From: an uncultured Luteimonas sp.
GTDB lineage: Bacteria > Pseudomonadota > Gammaproteobacteria > Xanthomonadales > Xanthomonadaceae
NCBI GenBank assembly: GCA_934541015.1
Contig: CAKTDC010000011.1
Span: 1 to 64,000 of the forward strand
DNA length: 64,000 nucleotides
Reading direction: 5' to 3'
The notes under the pieces were generated by a model. It was not told where the DNA came from, searched no databases, and saw nothing but the letters and a program-made list of their open reading frames with translations. Below, one piece after another: positions 46,500-59,062 of the stretch (position 1 is the first letter of the stretch; the number at the start of each line of letters is the position of its first letter). The position numbers and the translations under genes are program-made.

Positions 46500-47108
46500 T
46501 CAGGACAGTCCTTCGGCCTTCAGTGCCGCCTGTACGCCGGGATCGGCGGACATCCGCTCGAAGTGGGCGTCGAGGTCGGGCAGTCCGTCCAGGTCCAGGC
46601 CCAGCGACTTCGCCCAGCGCGTTTCCACATACAGATAGGGATCGGCGATCGAGCGCGAGCCGGTGATCCAGTCTTTTCCGGCCAGTTGCGCGTCCACGCG
46701 CTCGAAGTGCCCGCGCAACTTGGTGGCGGCGGCTTCCCTGGTCTGCGCGGCGGCCTCGTCGCCGAGGTAGGCGGTGCTGCCGAAGAACGGGTGGAACGCC
46801 GGGTGCACGTCGGCGTTGAGGAAGGCCAGCCAGCGGTTGACCTCGGCGCGGCCCCTGGGGGTCCCGTCACCGCCGAGCCCGGCATCGGGGAAGGAATCGG
46901 CCAGATAGTTCAGGATCGCGGCGTTCTGCGTCAGCACCCAGCCGTCGTGTTCAAGCACGGGTACGGCGCCACCGGGATTGAGCGCGAGGAATTCCGGGGT
47001 CTTCCGCTCTTCGCGGTTGACGACGACGGCCTCGAACGGCTGGCCGATCCACTGCAGCACGACATGGTCGGCGAGCGAGCAGGCACCTGGGGAGGTGTAG
47101 AGCTTCAT
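46500..47108 (-). CDS. Glutathione S-transferase (beta-class-like)
   Basis: 202-residue cytosolic GST. The thioredoxin-fold N-terminal half starts MKLYTSPGACSLADHVVLQW with Cys10 at the beta-class catalytic position, and has NPGGAVPVLEHDG with the cis-proline and a TQNAAILNYLAD glutathione-binding segment. The helical C-terminal domain follows. The start at 47108 is preferred over 47138. Substrate unknown. Its 3' end abuts a tandem repeat. Confidence 0.88.
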   Translation of the reverse strand: MKLYTSPGACSLADHVVLQWIGQPFEAVVVNREERKTPEFLALNPGGAVPVLEHDGWVLTQNAAILNYLADSFPDAGLGGDGTPRGRAEVNRWLAFLNADVHPAFHPFFGSTAYLGDEAAAQTREAAATKLRGHFERVDAQLAGKDWITGSRSIADPYLYVETRWAKSLGLDLDGLPDLDAHFERMSADPGVQAALKAEGLS

Positions 47109-47216
47109 GCGGGCGACTCCTGGCGGGGAAAGCCGCAATCATGCACTTCGCGCCGCCGTCAGGGTACGCTGGCGGCGGAAAGGACCGTGCCGTCCGGCCC
47201 GCGGTGCGGTCGTGGA

Positions 47217-47684
47217 TCAGCCTTCGCGGTCGGCGCGCGGGCGCAGGCGCTGCACCCGGAGGAAGGTGTGGTCGCCGATGGTGGCGACCTGGTAGGCGTT
47301 GCGCCAGCTCGGCGCGGCGATGTCGTGGGCCAGGAAATGGCTGGCCCCCGGCACGATTTCCTTGCGTTCGCCGGGCGGCAGCGCCCAGTTCTGCTCGGAC
47401 TCGATCGCGATGCTGACCGCCAGCGCCCAGGCCTCGGTGTTGGACAGGCGGGTGCGCGGGGAGACGATGGTCGGGGCGAACTGCTTGCGCGCAGTCACCA
47501 CGTCGCACATCGACTCGCCCCACAGGCCGCTTTCCTCGCGGCGCAGGGCCACCTCGGCGACCGCGTGCTGGCCGCGGACGGACTGGTCGCGGGCCTCCAG
47601 GTAGACGGTGGTGCTGAGGCAGAGCGAATCGGCCGCCTCGGGCGAAAGAACCGATGCCAACCACAGGATCCAGGCCAGTTTCAC
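47217..47684 (-). CDS. SleB-type cell-wall hydrolase
   Basis: 155-residue exported protein of the Hydrolase_2/SleB family, which contains peptidoglycan hydrolases. The GTG at 47684 is supported by an AAGGAG six bases upstream and gives a signal peptide (VKLAWILWLASVLSPEAADS). The core has TTVYLEARDQSVRGQHAVAE with the conserved Glu, then SMCDVVTARKQFAPT and GASHFLAHD. Not linked to sporulation here; it may act in wall turnover. Confidence 0.82.
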   Translation of the reverse strand: MKLAWILWLASVLSPEAADSLCLSTTVYLEARDQSVRGQHAVAEVALRREESGLWGESMCDVVTARKQFAPTIVSPRTRLSNTEAWALAVSIAIESEQNWALPPGERKEIVPGASHFLAHDIAAPSWRNAYQVATIGDHTFLRVQRLRPRADREG

Positions 47685-48271
47685 GGGAACTCCTTGCTGC
47701 GTTGCGTCATCGCATCGGCGCTGCCGTACCCGGGTTAACGGGACCCGCACTGCGAACGAGGACATGGCGTACTGGGGAGGGCGGTGTTCTGGTGCACCTT
47801 GAGCCCGGGCTGCCGGATCGCGACATCGCGTCCCGGGCAGGGCCCCGCAGGCATGCGGCGGGGCGGAAAGATGCGCACCTTATCGGCGGATTACCGAATC
47901 TTTCCTGAACGGGAATTGGCAAACCACTGATTGGATTGCGATTTTTCCGCGGTCATGGCGATGTTGCACTGCAAAAACAACGACTTGCGGCGTCGACGCG
48001 GCGTGGACATCCTTTCGTCGCACACTTGCGCGAGCCGGCGGGCGATCGATCGGCCGCGCCGGCAGGCCGCGAAGATCACGGCTTCGAACCGCCTTGCCAC
48101 AGGTACAATTGACAGCGCTTCGCGATTGGCATGGGCCAACTGTTATGGTAGCGTTAACGGTGTCTTCACGCTGCTGACTATAGGCTTTTTCCGGCAAGAC
48201 AACCTTGAAGGATCGGGTGTCTTTCGAGTGTCACCGTACTGAACCCCCAATTTCCAAGTTTAAGGAGCTCG
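47685..48271. other. Intergenic region upstream of the OmpA-family gene
   Basis: About 590 bases without a supported gene and visibly less GC-rich than its surroundings. It holds a TTGCACTGCAA palindrome (47964-47974), a TACAAT -10-like hexamer (48104-48109) and an overlapping TTGACA (48109-48114), but no well-spaced promoter pair. A long 5' leader, or regulatory RNA binding as for E. coli ompA, is possible but not shown. An open frame at 47931-48242 has no family features. Confidence 0.5.
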
Positions 48272-49342
<1,071 letters not shown>

Positions 49343-49366
49343 TCCGCACTGTGCTCGAAAGCAAGA

Positions 49367-49400
49367 CACAAAGCCCGGCTCCGGCCGGGCTTTGTGCTTT
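49367..49400 (+). terminator. Terminator after the OmpA-family gene
   Basis: Perfect 12-bp stem CACAAAGCCCGG (49367-49378) and CCGGGCTTTGTG (49385-49396) with loop CTCCGG, followed by CTTTCC. It lies 24 bases past the stop codon. Confidence 0.9.
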
Positions 49401-49483
49401 CCGGGCGCCGGTGTCCGGCCGGCCGCCAGGCCTCGGCTCGCGCCGCCGGGCTGCGGCATCCGGCGCCGCCGGCTCGCGGATTC

Positions 49484-49511
49484 TTGCAAGGCGTTGCGGC
49501 GCTGCTACACT
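49484..49511 (+). promoter_or_regulatory. Candidate promoter of the small secreted protein gene
   Basis: TTGCAA (49484-49489), a 16-base spacer, then TACACT (49506-49511); each box matches consensus at four of six bases. The start would be near 49518, about 24 bases before the ATG. Confidence 0.4.
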
Positions 49512-49541
49512 CGCTCCGACTCGCCAACGGGGTGTCTGCAG

Positions 49542-50027
49542 ATGCGACTGATCGCCGGATTCGTGCTGTGCCTGGCCGCCGTGTCGGCGCAGGCGTCGAC
49601 GCAGTGCGCCGAGAGCCAGCTCCCCGGCCCGCTGCCGGTCAAGCCGACCATCCTGGCCCCGATCGCCGAGGGATTCCTCGTGATGAACCCGCAGCTGGGC
49701 TCGCAGCGTGGAGTGCTGGCGCCGAGCTTCGACGAGTCGCAGTCGGTGGACAACGTGCTCCACCGCCTCGGGATCGAAGAGTGCAGGAAGCAGGCGGCCG
49801 CGCAGGCTGCGGCCACGGCCACGCCGAATCCGTCGACCTACGTCAAGCTCACCGAGCACGACAATACGCCCTACCGCTTCAACATGACCCAGGGCGGCAA
49901 GCGCATGACGGCCGATGACTTCGATGCCTGGCTGAAGGCCAACGGCTACAGCGCGGGTCGCCGCGTGGATCCGGGTGCGCCCGCCGAAGGCGCGGCCCCG
50001 TCCACGCCCGCGCCCAACGGCCAGTAG
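49542..50027 (+). CDS. Small secreted hypothetical protein
   Basis: 161-residue protein I do not recognise. It has a signal peptide (MRLIAGFVLCLAAVSAQAST), two Cys in the mature region (TQCAES, IEECRK), a middle with FLVMNPQLGSQRGVLAPSFD, and a C-terminus rich in Ala, Pro and Gly. It has its own promoter candidate and converges on kbl. Translation is credible from signal peptide, codon bias and position; function unknown. Confidence 0.65.
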   Translation: MRLIAGFVLCLAAVSAQASTQCAESQLPGPLPVKPTILAPIAEGFLVMNPQLGSQRGVLAPSFDESQSVDNVLHRLGIEECRKQAAAQAAATATPNPSTYVKLTEHDNTPYRFNMTQGGKRMTADDFDAWLKANGYSAGRRVDPGAPAEGAAPSTPAPNGQ

Positions 50028-50056
50028 CAGGATCCGCCGGCAGCGGGGCGTCGCCC

Positions 50057-51250
50057 TCAGCCGCCGATCACGCCCAGCTCGCGCCCGATACGCGTGAACG
50101 CTTCGATCGCCCGGTCCAGATGCCCGCGGGTGTGCGCGGCCGACAGCTGGGTGCGGATGCGCGCCTGGCCCTTGGGCACCACCGGAAAGAAGAATCCGAT
50201 CGCGTAGATGCCTTCCTCGAGCAGGCGTTCGGCGAAGCGCTGGGCAAGCGGCGCGTCGTACAGCATCACCGGGCTGATCGGGTGCACGCCGGGCTTGATG
50301 TCGAAGCCGGCCGCCGTCATGCGCTCGCGGAAGTACGCGGTGTTCTCCGCCAGCCGCTCGCGCAGGTCGCCGGCCGCGTCCAGCATCTGGAAGGCCTTGG
50401 TGCCCGCGGCGACCACGTGCGGCGGCAGCGAGTTCGAAAACAGGTAGGGCCGCGAGCGCTGGCGCAGCAGCTCGATCACCTCGGCCTTGCCGGTGGTGAA
50501 GCCGCCCAGCGCGCCGCCCATGGCCTTGCCGAGCGTGCCGGTGATGATGTCGATGCGGTCGAGCACGCCCTTGACCTCGGCCGAGCCGCGGCCGGTGGCG
50601 CCGATGAAGCCGGTGGCGTGGCATTCGTCGATGTGCACCAGTGCGCCGTACTGTTCCGCCAGCGCGGTGATCTCGTCGAGCGGGGCGATGAAGCCGTCCA
50701 TCGAGAACACGCCGTCGGTGGTGATCATGATCGTGCGCGCGCCGTCGGCCTTCGCCTGCTGCAGCTGCTTCTCCAGGTCGGCCATGTCGCAGTTGGCGTA
50801 GCGGTAGCGCCTGGCCTTGCACAGGCGCACGCCGTCGATGATCGAGGCGTGGTTGAGTGCGTCGGAGATGATCGCGTCCTCCTCGCCCAGCAGCGGCTCG
50901 AACAGGCCGCCGTTGGCATCGAAGCAGGCGGCGTAGAGGATGGTGTCTTCCTTGCCGAAGAAGCCGGCGATGGTCTGCTCGAGCTCCTTGTGCAGGTCCT
51001 GGGTGCCGCAGATGAAGCGCACCGAAGCCATGCCGAAGCCGTGCGTGTCCAGCGCCTCGCGGGCGGCGGCGATGATGTCGGGATGGTCGGCCAGGCCGAG
51101 GTAGTTGTTGGCGCAGAAGTTCAGCACCTGGCGACCGTCTGCCAGGGTGATTTCGGCCGACTGCGGGCCGGTGATGACGCGTTCGGACTTGAACAGCCCC
51201 GCATCGCGGATCTCGTCGAGGGTTTGGCAATAGCGTTCGGTCAGGGACAT
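50057..51250 (-). CDS. kbl: 2-amino-3-ketobutyrate CoA ligase (glycine C-acetyltransferase)
   Basis: 397-residue PLP enzyme of the alpha-oxoamine synthase family, second step of threonine degradation: 2-amino-3-oxobutyrate plus CoA to glycine and acetyl-CoA. Key segments are [41 protein letters not shown] and the PLP lysine in [14 protein letters not shown]. Full length. In the same orientation as tdh, but a metallopeptidase gene lies between. Confidence 0.95.
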   Translation of the reverse strand: MSLTERYCQTLDEIRDAGLFKSERVITGPQSAEITLADGRQVLNFCANNYLGLADHPDIIAAAREALDTHGFGMASVRFICGTQDLHKELEQTIAGFFGKEDTILYAACFDANGGLFEPLLGEEDAIISDALNHASIIDGVRLCKARRYRYANCDMADLEKQLQQAKADGARTIMITTDGVFSMDGFIAPLDEITALAEQYGALVHIDECHATGFIGATGRGSAEVKGVLDRIDIITGTLGKAMGGALGGFTTGKAEVIELLRQRSRPYLFSNSLPPHVVAAGTKAFQMLDAAGDLRERLAENTAYFRERMTAAGFDIKPGVHPISPVMLYDAPLAQRFAERLLEEGIYAIGFFFPVVPKGQARIRTQLSAAHTRGHLDRAIEAFTRIGRELGVIGG

Positions 51251-51382
51251 GGATTCCTCGCGGTGGCCTCTCGGACGCCCGGCTCGGCGCCACCCCCGGC
51301 AGGGTATCGCAATGTTTCGCCGCCGCGCCGCCGCGCGCGATCCCGGCGCACATCGTGACCGTGCAGGGTGTTCGCCAGCGGC

Positions 51383-52450
51383 TCAGTCGCGCTGCGCGAG
51401 CCAGGCGAGCCAGTCACGCTCCAGCGCCGGGATCGTGCCGGCCAGGCCCTGCGACGGCCCCTGGGCTGCGAGCCACCCGGCCATGTCGCCGCCGTCGGCG
51501 AGGTGGGTGGCGAGGCCGCCCAGCACCTGGGGGTTGCCGGAGGTTTCGATCAGGAACTCGGCGACGCCCTGCGCCTGGGCGTAGAAGCTGGTTGTCTCGT
51601 TCTCCGTGCCTTCATCCATCGAGAAGACCTGCCACGCGCCGGGCGACGGCGACGTGTCCCGCGAACCATCGCCACCGGGCGCCGGTCCGGCCTGCATCCG
51701 CATCCCTGCCTGCGCTTGCATGAGGCCGGATTGGCGCAGGGCCGGGTGGCTCATGTCGAGGAACTCCGGCAGGGGCCACAGGGCTCCCTTGGCGTGGGCG
51801 GATGCGAGCTCCCGACGCGCGATCGCCTTCTCGGTGCCGGTTTCCACGAGCATCGCAGCGGCCTCATCGAGCCAGTCTGGACCGGGACCGCCGTACTGCG
51901 CTCCATCCGAAGGCTGCTGGCGCGCCGCGGAGCCGGACCGGGGCCAGAATGCCGCAACCAACAGAGAGTGGCCGATCTCGTGGCGCATGACGTTGCGCTC
52001 ATCGATCCGCTCGGAGGCGGGGATCGCTGCGATCGCCTCCTCGACCAGCACGGCGATGCCCGCATCGTCAGCGTCAGGATGCTTCTGACGCATCATCATT
52101 CCGATCGCGGCGCTCTGCGCATTCACCCATGTCTTCTCCCAGGTCGCGCCGGCTTGCCGCAGCCGGGCCACGGAGTCGTCGCCAAGCCCGCCCAGTGTGC
52201 CGGTGTCGACCACGGCGCCGATGGGTGCGGTGCGCCCGAAGTGGCGTTCGAACCCGAGCGCGGTGACGGCGGCGTCTTCCGCCATGGCGGTCGCGGTCGC
52301 GGAATCCCGGGCGTAGAACCATCCGTGCGCGTTGGCTTCGCACGCCAGGTCCGGATATTCGGGCAGTTCGGGACACGCGGACGCGGCGAAAGCCGCGTCC
52401 GGAAGCAGGGCGAACAGCGCACACAGGGCGACGCGGGGCTTTGCGGACAT
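51383..52450 (-). CDS. Putative secreted HExxH metallopeptidase
   Basis: 355-residue exported protein. A signal peptide is visible (about 1-23, CALFALLPDAAFAAS). HEIGH (157-161) forms an HExxH zinc motif, followed 35 residues on by DWLDEAAAM, whose E196 is a fitting third ligand (gluzincin arrangement). Cys26 and Cys37 could form a disulfide. The start at 52450 (MSAKPRVALC) has GGAGAG upstream; 52474 is an alternative. It lies between tdh and kbl on the same strand, 80 and 132 bases from them. I do not recognise a named family; peptidase activity is inferred from the motif. Confidence 0.7.
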   Translation of the reverse strand: MSAKPRVALCALFALLPDAAFAASACPELPEYPDLACEANAHGWFYARDSATATAMAEDAAVTALGFERHFGRTAPIGAVVDTGTLGGLGDDSVARLRQAGATWEKTWVNAQSAAIGMMMRQKHPDADDAGIAVLVEEAIAAIPASERIDERNVMRHEIGHSLLVAAFWPRSGSAARQQPSDGAQYGGPGPDWLDEAAAMLVETGTEKAIARRELASAHAKGALWPLPEFLDMSHPALRQSGLMQAQAGMRMQAGPAPGGDGSRDTSPSPGAWQVFSMDEGTENETTSFYAQAQGVAEFLIETSGNPQVLGGLATHLADGGDMAGWLAAQGPSQGLAGTIPALERDWLAWLAQRD

Positions 52451-52530
52451 GCACTCTCTCCATCGTGGGTACATGGAGTGGATGCACGGGGGCGGCGGAT
52501 GGTCGCAGCGGCGTGCGCCGGCCCGCCGGG

Positions 52531-53565
52531 TCAGTTCCAGCTGAGCACGACCTTGCCCGATTTGCCCGACTCCATCAGGTCGAAGCCCTTCTGGAAATCG
52601 TCGACCGGAAGCTGGTGGCTGAGCACCTTGTGCAGCGGGAAGCCGTCGAGCACCAGCTGGGTCATCTTGTACCAGGTCTCGTACATGCGCCGGCCGTAGA
52701 TGCCCTGCACGGTCAGGCCCTTGAAGATGATCCTGTCCCAGTCGATGCCCGCGCCCTTGGGCAGGATGCCGAGCAGGGCGACCTTGCCGCCGTGGTACAT
52801 GCAGTCGAGCATGTCGTTGAAGGCGTGCGGATTGCCGCTCATCTCCAGGCCGACGTCGAAGCCTTCCATGTGCAGGTCGCTCATCACTTCCTTGAGCGAG
52901 GCGTTGCTGACGTTGACCACGCGGGTGGCGCCCATGTCGGCAGCCAGCTTGAGGCGGTAGTCGTTGACGTCGGTGACCACCACGTTGCGCGCGCCGATGT
53001 GCTTGCAGATGCCGGCGGCCATCACCCCGATCGGGCCGGCGCCGGTGATCAGCACGTCCTCGCCGAGCACGTCGAACTCGAGCGCGCAGTGGGCGGCGTT
53101 GCCGTAGGGGTCGAAGAACGCGGCCAGCTCGCTCGGGATCTGGTCCGGGATCGGCCACAGGTTGGTGGCCGGCATGACGATGTACTCGGCGAAGGCGCCG
53201 TCGCGGTTGACGCCGATGCCCACCGTGTTCGGGCACAGGTGCTGCTTGCCGGCGCGGCAGTTGCGGCAGTGGCCGCAGACGATGTGGCCTTCGGCGGAGA
53301 CGCGCTGGCCGACGGCGTAGCCGGTCACGCCGGGGCCGATCGCGGCGATGCGGCCGACGAACTCGTGGCCGATCACCAGCCCGGGCCGGATCGTGCGCTG
53401 GCTCCATTCGTCCCACAGGTAGATGTGCAGGTCGGTGCCGCAGATCGCGGTCTTTTCCAGCCGGATCAGCACCTCGTTGGCGCCGGGCACCGGTACCGGC
53501 ACCTGCTCCATCCAGATGCCCCTGCCGGCTTCGCGCTTGACCAGCGCCTTCATCATTCGGCCCAT
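52531..53565 (-). CDS. tdh: L-threonine 3-dehydrogenase
   Basis: 344-residue zinc-dependent NAD enzyme oxidising threonine to 2-amino-3-oxobutyrate. Visible: catalytic zinc site [14 protein letters not shown] and GHEFVG; structural zinc Cys cluster [16 protein letters not shown]; Rossmann motif [14 protein letters not shown]. Start 53565 ([20 protein letters not shown]) is given, but ATGs at 53556 and 53553 may be the true start. A minus-strand TATAAT lies 38 bases upstream. Confidence 0.95.
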   Translation of the reverse strand: MGRMMKALVKREAGRGIWMEQVPVPVPGANEVLIRLEKTAICGTDLHIYLWDEWSQRTIRPGLVIGHEFVGRIAAIGPGVTGYAVGQRVSAEGHIVCGHCRNCRAGKQHLCPNTVGIGVNRDGAFAEYIVMPATNLWPIPDQIPSELAAFFDPYGNAAHCALEFDVLGEDVLITGAGPIGVMAAGICKHIGARNVVVTDVNDYRLKLAADMGATRVVNVSNASLKEVMSDLHMEGFDVGLEMSGNPHAFNDMLDCMYHGGKVALLGILPKGAGIDWDRIIFKGLTVQGIYGRRMYETWYKMTQLVLDGFPLHKVLSHQLPVDDFQKGFDLMESGKSGKVVLSWN

Positions 53566-53602
53566 GGGAGATCCGTCGCCTGCGCGTGTGGTGAGGGCCG
53601 GA

Positions 53603-53608
53603 ATTATA
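53603..53608 (-). promoter_or_regulatory. Candidate tdh -10 element
   Basis: A perfect TATAAT on the minus strand in the context GGCCGTATAATTCCGGCC, which is itself an imperfect palindrome. No matching -35 is evident. The same GTATAAT core appears before rpsH and the SPOR gene. Confidence 0.45.
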
Positions 53609-53728
53609 CGGCCGCGCCCGCGCCGGACCTGTTGCGCTGCGGCGTGGCCGTGCGTCCATGACCATCGTCATGCCCGCGCCGATGCCTGTCTGGATACACT
53701 CGCCACTCTTCCGAACGATGGACCAGCC

Positions 53729-55897
<2,169 letters not shown>

Positions 55898-55982
55898 TCC
55901 CGGACGCACGGCGCAGGCTGCCCATCCATTAGACTTGGGCGCGTCGCGCGATCCCGGCGCCCCACTTCCGAGGACCCCCTGC

Positions 55983-56627
55983 ATGAGAATCCTGCTTGCC
56001 CGCCACGGCGAGACGCCATGGAATGCCGAAGGCCGCTACCAGGGCCAGGAGGACATCCCGCTGTCGCCGGTGGGCGAGCGACAGGCGCACCTGCTGGGCG
56101 AGCGGCTGCGCGACGTGCGCATCGACCGCGCGGTCAGCTCGCCGCTGTCGCGTTCCTACCGCACCGCGCAGCTGGCGCTGGGCGACATGCGCGCGCCGAT
56201 GCTGGGCACCGACGCGGGCCTGATGGAAATCGCGCACGGCACCTGGGAGGGCATGCTCGCCAGCGAGATCGGTGCCAGCGATCCGCAGCGGCTGGAGGCC
56301 TGGCGCAGCGCGCCGGACACGGTGCAGATGCCCGGCGGCGAATCGCTGCAGCAGGTGTTCGACCGCTCCTGGGAAGCGTTCGGCCGCGCCTGCGCGGGAC
56401 TGGGTGCGCAGGACACCCTGCTGGTGGTGGCCCATGACGCGGTCAACCGCGTAATCCTGTGCCATATCCTGGGCATCCCGTTCTCGCGGCTGTGGACGTT
56501 CCGGCAGGCGCCGACCACGCTGAACCTGCTCGAGGGCGACGACGTCGACAGCCTCGACGTGGCCCGGCTCAACGACTGCAGCCACCACACGCTGCTGTTC
56601 GGCGAAGCCGTGCACCGCGCGCTCTGA
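55983..56627 (+). CDS. Histidine phosphatase (phosphoglycerate mutase-like)
   Basis: 214-residue branch-1 histidine phosphatase. The phosphohistidine motif LLARHGETPWN (residues 4-14), SSPLSRSYRTAQ with the second Arg, EIAHGTWEGM and VVAHDAVNRV with the second His are all present. Members dephosphorylate small phosphate esters; a cobalamin (CobC-like) or broad-specificity role is possible. It is 25 bases upstream of folC and probably cotranscribed. Confidence 0.87.
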   Translation: MRILLARHGETPWNAEGRYQGQEDIPLSPVGERQAHLLGERLRDVRIDRAVSSPLSRSYRTAQLALGDMRAPMLGTDAGLMEIAHGTWEGMLASEIGASDPQRLEAWRSAPDTVQMPGGESLQQVFDRSWEAFGRACAGLGAQDTLLVVAHDAVNRVILCHILGIPFSRLWTFRQAPTTLNLLEGDDVDSLDVARLNDCSHHTLLFGEAVHRAL

Positions 56628-56652
56628 CGCCTTCCCCGGTTCCGCCGTTCCC

Positions 56653-57951
56653 GTGACGACGCCGGTCAGCCTGCGCGATTGGCTGGAGTACATCGAGCGC
56701 CAGCATCCGCAGGCGATCCAGATGGGGCTCGATCGCGTGCGCGAGGTTGCCGCGCGCATGCGCCTGGGCAGGCCGGCCGCGCGGGTGATCACCGTGGGCG
56801 GCACCAACGGCAAGGGCTCGACGGTCGCCTTCATCGAAGCCATCGCGCGTGCGGCGGGCCTGCGCGTGGGCGCCTACACTTCGCCGCATCTGGTGGCCTA
56901 CGGGGAGCGCGTCCGCATCGACGGCGTCGATGCCGCCGATGCGGCGCTGGTCGAGGCCTTCGCCGCGGTCGAGGCGGCGCGCGTGGATCCGGCTGGCGGG
57001 GAGGGCGGTGGCGTGCCGCTGACCTACTTCGAGTTCGGCACGCTCGCGGCGCTGTGGCTGTTCGAGCGCGCCGGGCTGGATCTGGTGATCCTGGAGGTCG
57101 GCCTCGGTGGCCGGCTGGATGTGACCAACCTGGTCGATGCCGATGTCGCGGTGATCACCACGGTGGACCTGGACCACCAGGAATGGCTGGGCGAGGATCG
57201 CGAGAGGATCGGCTTCGAGAAGGCCGGGATCGCGCGCGCGTGGAAGCCGCTGGTGCTGGGCGAGGACGATCCTCCGGCCAGCGTGCTGCGCCATGCCTAT
57301 GCGATCGGCGCGCCGGCGATCCGCGCCGGCAGCGACTACCTGGTCGAAGAGCTCGATGCGCAGCGCTGGCGCTGGCGCGAGCCCGGGTTCGCGCTGGAGC
57401 TGCCTTGCCCGCGGCTGGCGGCGCCGGTGCAGCTGCGCAACGCCGCAGCGGCGATCGCGGCGCTGCGCGCGCTGGACGTGGATATTCCGGAAGCGGCGTA
57501 TGCGGCGGGTGTCGCCGCCGCCTCCGTCGCCGCGCGGCTGCAGCCGTTCGAGCGCGATGGCGTCGAGGTGCTGGTCGACGTCGGCCACAACCCGCAGGCG
57601 GCGGCGGCGCTGGCGCAGTGGCTGCGGCGGTCGGGTGGGCAGCGCCCGACGTGGGCGGTGTACGCGGCCCTGGGCGACAAGGACATTCCCGCGGTGGCGG
57701 CACAGCTCGAGCCGCTGGTCGAGCGCTGGTTCCTCGCCGGTTCCGAAGCCGCCGGTGCGCGCGGAATCGATCCCGGTGCGCTGGCCGCACGGCTGGCCGA
57801 CGGCGCCGCCGCGCAGGGCAGCCGCCATGCCGATGTCGCATCGGCGCTCGAGGCCGCGCTGTCCGGAGCGGTGCCGGCGGCCGCGCGGATCCTGGTCTTC
57901 GGTTCGTTCCACGCCGCCGGCGAGGCGCTGCGCCTGCTCTCGCCGCGTTAA
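56653..57951 (+). CDS. folC: Bifunctional folylpolyglutamate synthase/dihydrofolate synthase
   Basis: 432-residue Mur-ligase-type enzyme adding glutamate to dihydropteroate and folates. ATP-binding loop GGTNGKGST (about 49-57), YTSPHLVAYGERVRIDG, EVGLGGRLDVTNLVD, DHQEWLG and VDVGHNPQAA are diagnostic. Translation starts at GTG 56653. It is followed by the SPOR gene and purF, the gene order of other gammaproteobacteria. Confidence 0.94.
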   Translation: MTTPVSLRDWLEYIERQHPQAIQMGLDRVREVAARMRLGRPAARVITVGGTNGKGSTVAFIEAIARAAGLRVGAYTSPHLVAYGERVRIDGVDAADAALVEAFAAVEAARVDPAGGEGGGVPLTYFEFGTLAALWLFERAGLDLVILEVGLGGRLDVTNLVDADVAVITTVDLDHQEWLGEDRERIGFEKAGIARAWKPLVLGEDDPPASVLRHAYAIGAPAIRAGSDYLVEELDAQRWRWREPGFALELPCPRLAAPVQLRNAAAAIAALRALDVDIPEAAYAAGVAAASVAARLQPFERDGVEVLVDVGHNPQAAAALAQWLRRSGGQRPTWAVYAALGDKDIPAVAAQLEPLVERWFLAGSEAAGARGIDPGALAARLADGAAAQGSRHADVASALEAALSGAVPAAARILVFGSFHAAGEALRLLSPR

Positions 57952-57973
57952 TCAGCCGCCGCGACGGGCGGCG

Positions 57974-57979
57974 TATAAT
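57974..57979 (+). promoter_or_regulatory. Candidate -10 element upstream of the SPOR-domain gene
   Basis: TATAAT in the context GGCGTATAATTCGCGC, 34 bases before the ATG; no clear -35. It would give the SPOR-purF genes a start site separate from folC. Confidence 0.45.
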
Positions 57980-58013
57980 TCGCGCGCTCCCGCCGTGACC
58001 TGCGCCGCCGCCG

Positions 58014-59015
58014 ATGGATTCCCGATTGAAACAGCGCCTGGTAGGCGCGGCCGTGCTGGTCGCGCTCGCGGTCATCTTCCTGCCGATGCTGGTCAAGGGC
58101 CCGGCGCCCGACAGCGGCGTGTCGGATCTGCCGATGCGCGTTCCCGATGCGCCGCGCGGCGACTACGGCACCGTGGACCTGCCGCTGGTGGCCCCGCCCG
58201 GCGCGCCCGATGGCGGCGTGCTTGGTCCGACGCCCTCCGCTGACGCCGCGCCTGCGGCCGATGCCGCGGCCGCACCGGCCGGAGAACCGGTGCCCGCGGG
58301 CGACGGCGGCGATGCGCCCGCACCGGAAAGCGCTGGCGATCAGCGGCCCGGGCCGCCGCCGGCGACCACCGCGGCGGGCGATTACGCGGTGCACTTCGGC
58401 GCGTTCGCGACCGCGGCCAACGCGCAGACCATCCTCGCGCAGCTGCGCGATGCGGCGGGGCTGGAGGGCTACAGCGAACCGGCCACGATCAACGGCCGCT
58501 CCGCGTACCGCGTGCGCATCGGGCCTTTCGCGACCCGTGCGGAAGCCGAAGCGGTGCGCGTGCGCGCGGCGCGGGTGCGCGACGACGTCAAGCCGCGCGT
58601 GATCGCGCTGGACGCGGAGGCCGGCAAGCCGCGGGAGGCCGCCGCGCAGCCCGCGGCCGCAGCGGCGGCGCCAGCGCCGGCACCGGCAGCGACAACCGCA
58701 ACCACAACCGCAACCACAACCACAACCACAACCACAACGACAACCGCGCCGCCGCCGCGTGAGGTGCCGGCCGCGGCCGGCGTGGGTTTCGTGGTGCAGG
58801 TGGTCGCGCTGCGCAGCGCGGCCGACGCCACCGCGATGCGCGACCGCCTGCGCGCGCAGGGCATCACCGCCTTCACCGATCCGGTCGATACCGGCAGCGG
58901 CGTGCTGACCCGGGTCAAGGCCGGGCCGGTGCCAAGCCGCGAGGACGCCGAGCGGCTGAAATCGCGGGTGAAGTCGGCCGTCGGCGTCGACGGCATCGTC
59001 CGCCAGCATCCGTAA
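58014..59015 (+). CDS. DedD-like double SPOR-domain membrane protein
   Basis: 333-residue cell-envelope protein. It has a short cytoplasmic start, one membrane helix ([17 protein letters not shown], about 10-26), a Pro/Ala-rich periplasmic linker, a first SPOR domain (about 122-200, [20 protein letters not shown]), a linker with long Thr/Ala stretches, and a second SPOR domain (about 255-330, [20 protein letters not shown]). SPOR domains bind denuded glycan strands at the division septum. E. coli DedD has one such domain. It lies between folC and purF as dedD does elsewhere. Confidence 0.85.
   Translation: MDSRLKQRLVGAAVLVALAVIFLPMLVKGPAPDSGVSDLPMRVPDAPRGDYGTVDLPLVAPPGAPDGGVLGPTPSADAAPAADAAAAPAGEPVPAGDGGDAPAPESAGDQRPGPPPATTAAGDYAVHFGAFATAANAQTILAQLRDAAGLEGYSEPATINGRSAYRVRIGPFATRAEAEAVRVRAARVRDDVKPRVIALDAEAGKPREAAAQPAAAAAAPAPAPAATTATTTATTTTTTTTTTTAPPPREVPAAAGVGFVVQVVALRSAADATAMRDRLRAQGITAFTDPVDTGSGVLTRVKAGPVPSREDAERLKSRVKSAVGVDGIVRQHP
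58692..58745 (+). repeat. In-frame hexanucleotide microsatellite in the SPOR linker
   Basis: Repeats of ACAACC, with a few ACAACG and GCAACC variants, encode the Thr-rich part of the linker between the two SPOR domains. Length changes by one unit would keep the reading frame and alter only spacer length. Confidence 0.85.
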
Positions 59016-59062
59016 CCGGCTCGCGTTCGCCGCGCCAGCCCCAGGACCCCGGGACCCTCTCC

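Noticed and set aside
47931..48242. 103-codon open frame upstream of the OmpA-family gene
   Set aside because: No domain, signal peptide or ribosome binding site; codon use and AT-rich context fit regulatory intergenic DNA.
58692..58745. CRISPR or phase-variable tract
   Set aside because: The 6-base unit lies in frame inside a coding sequence, so copy changes cannot switch the gene off.
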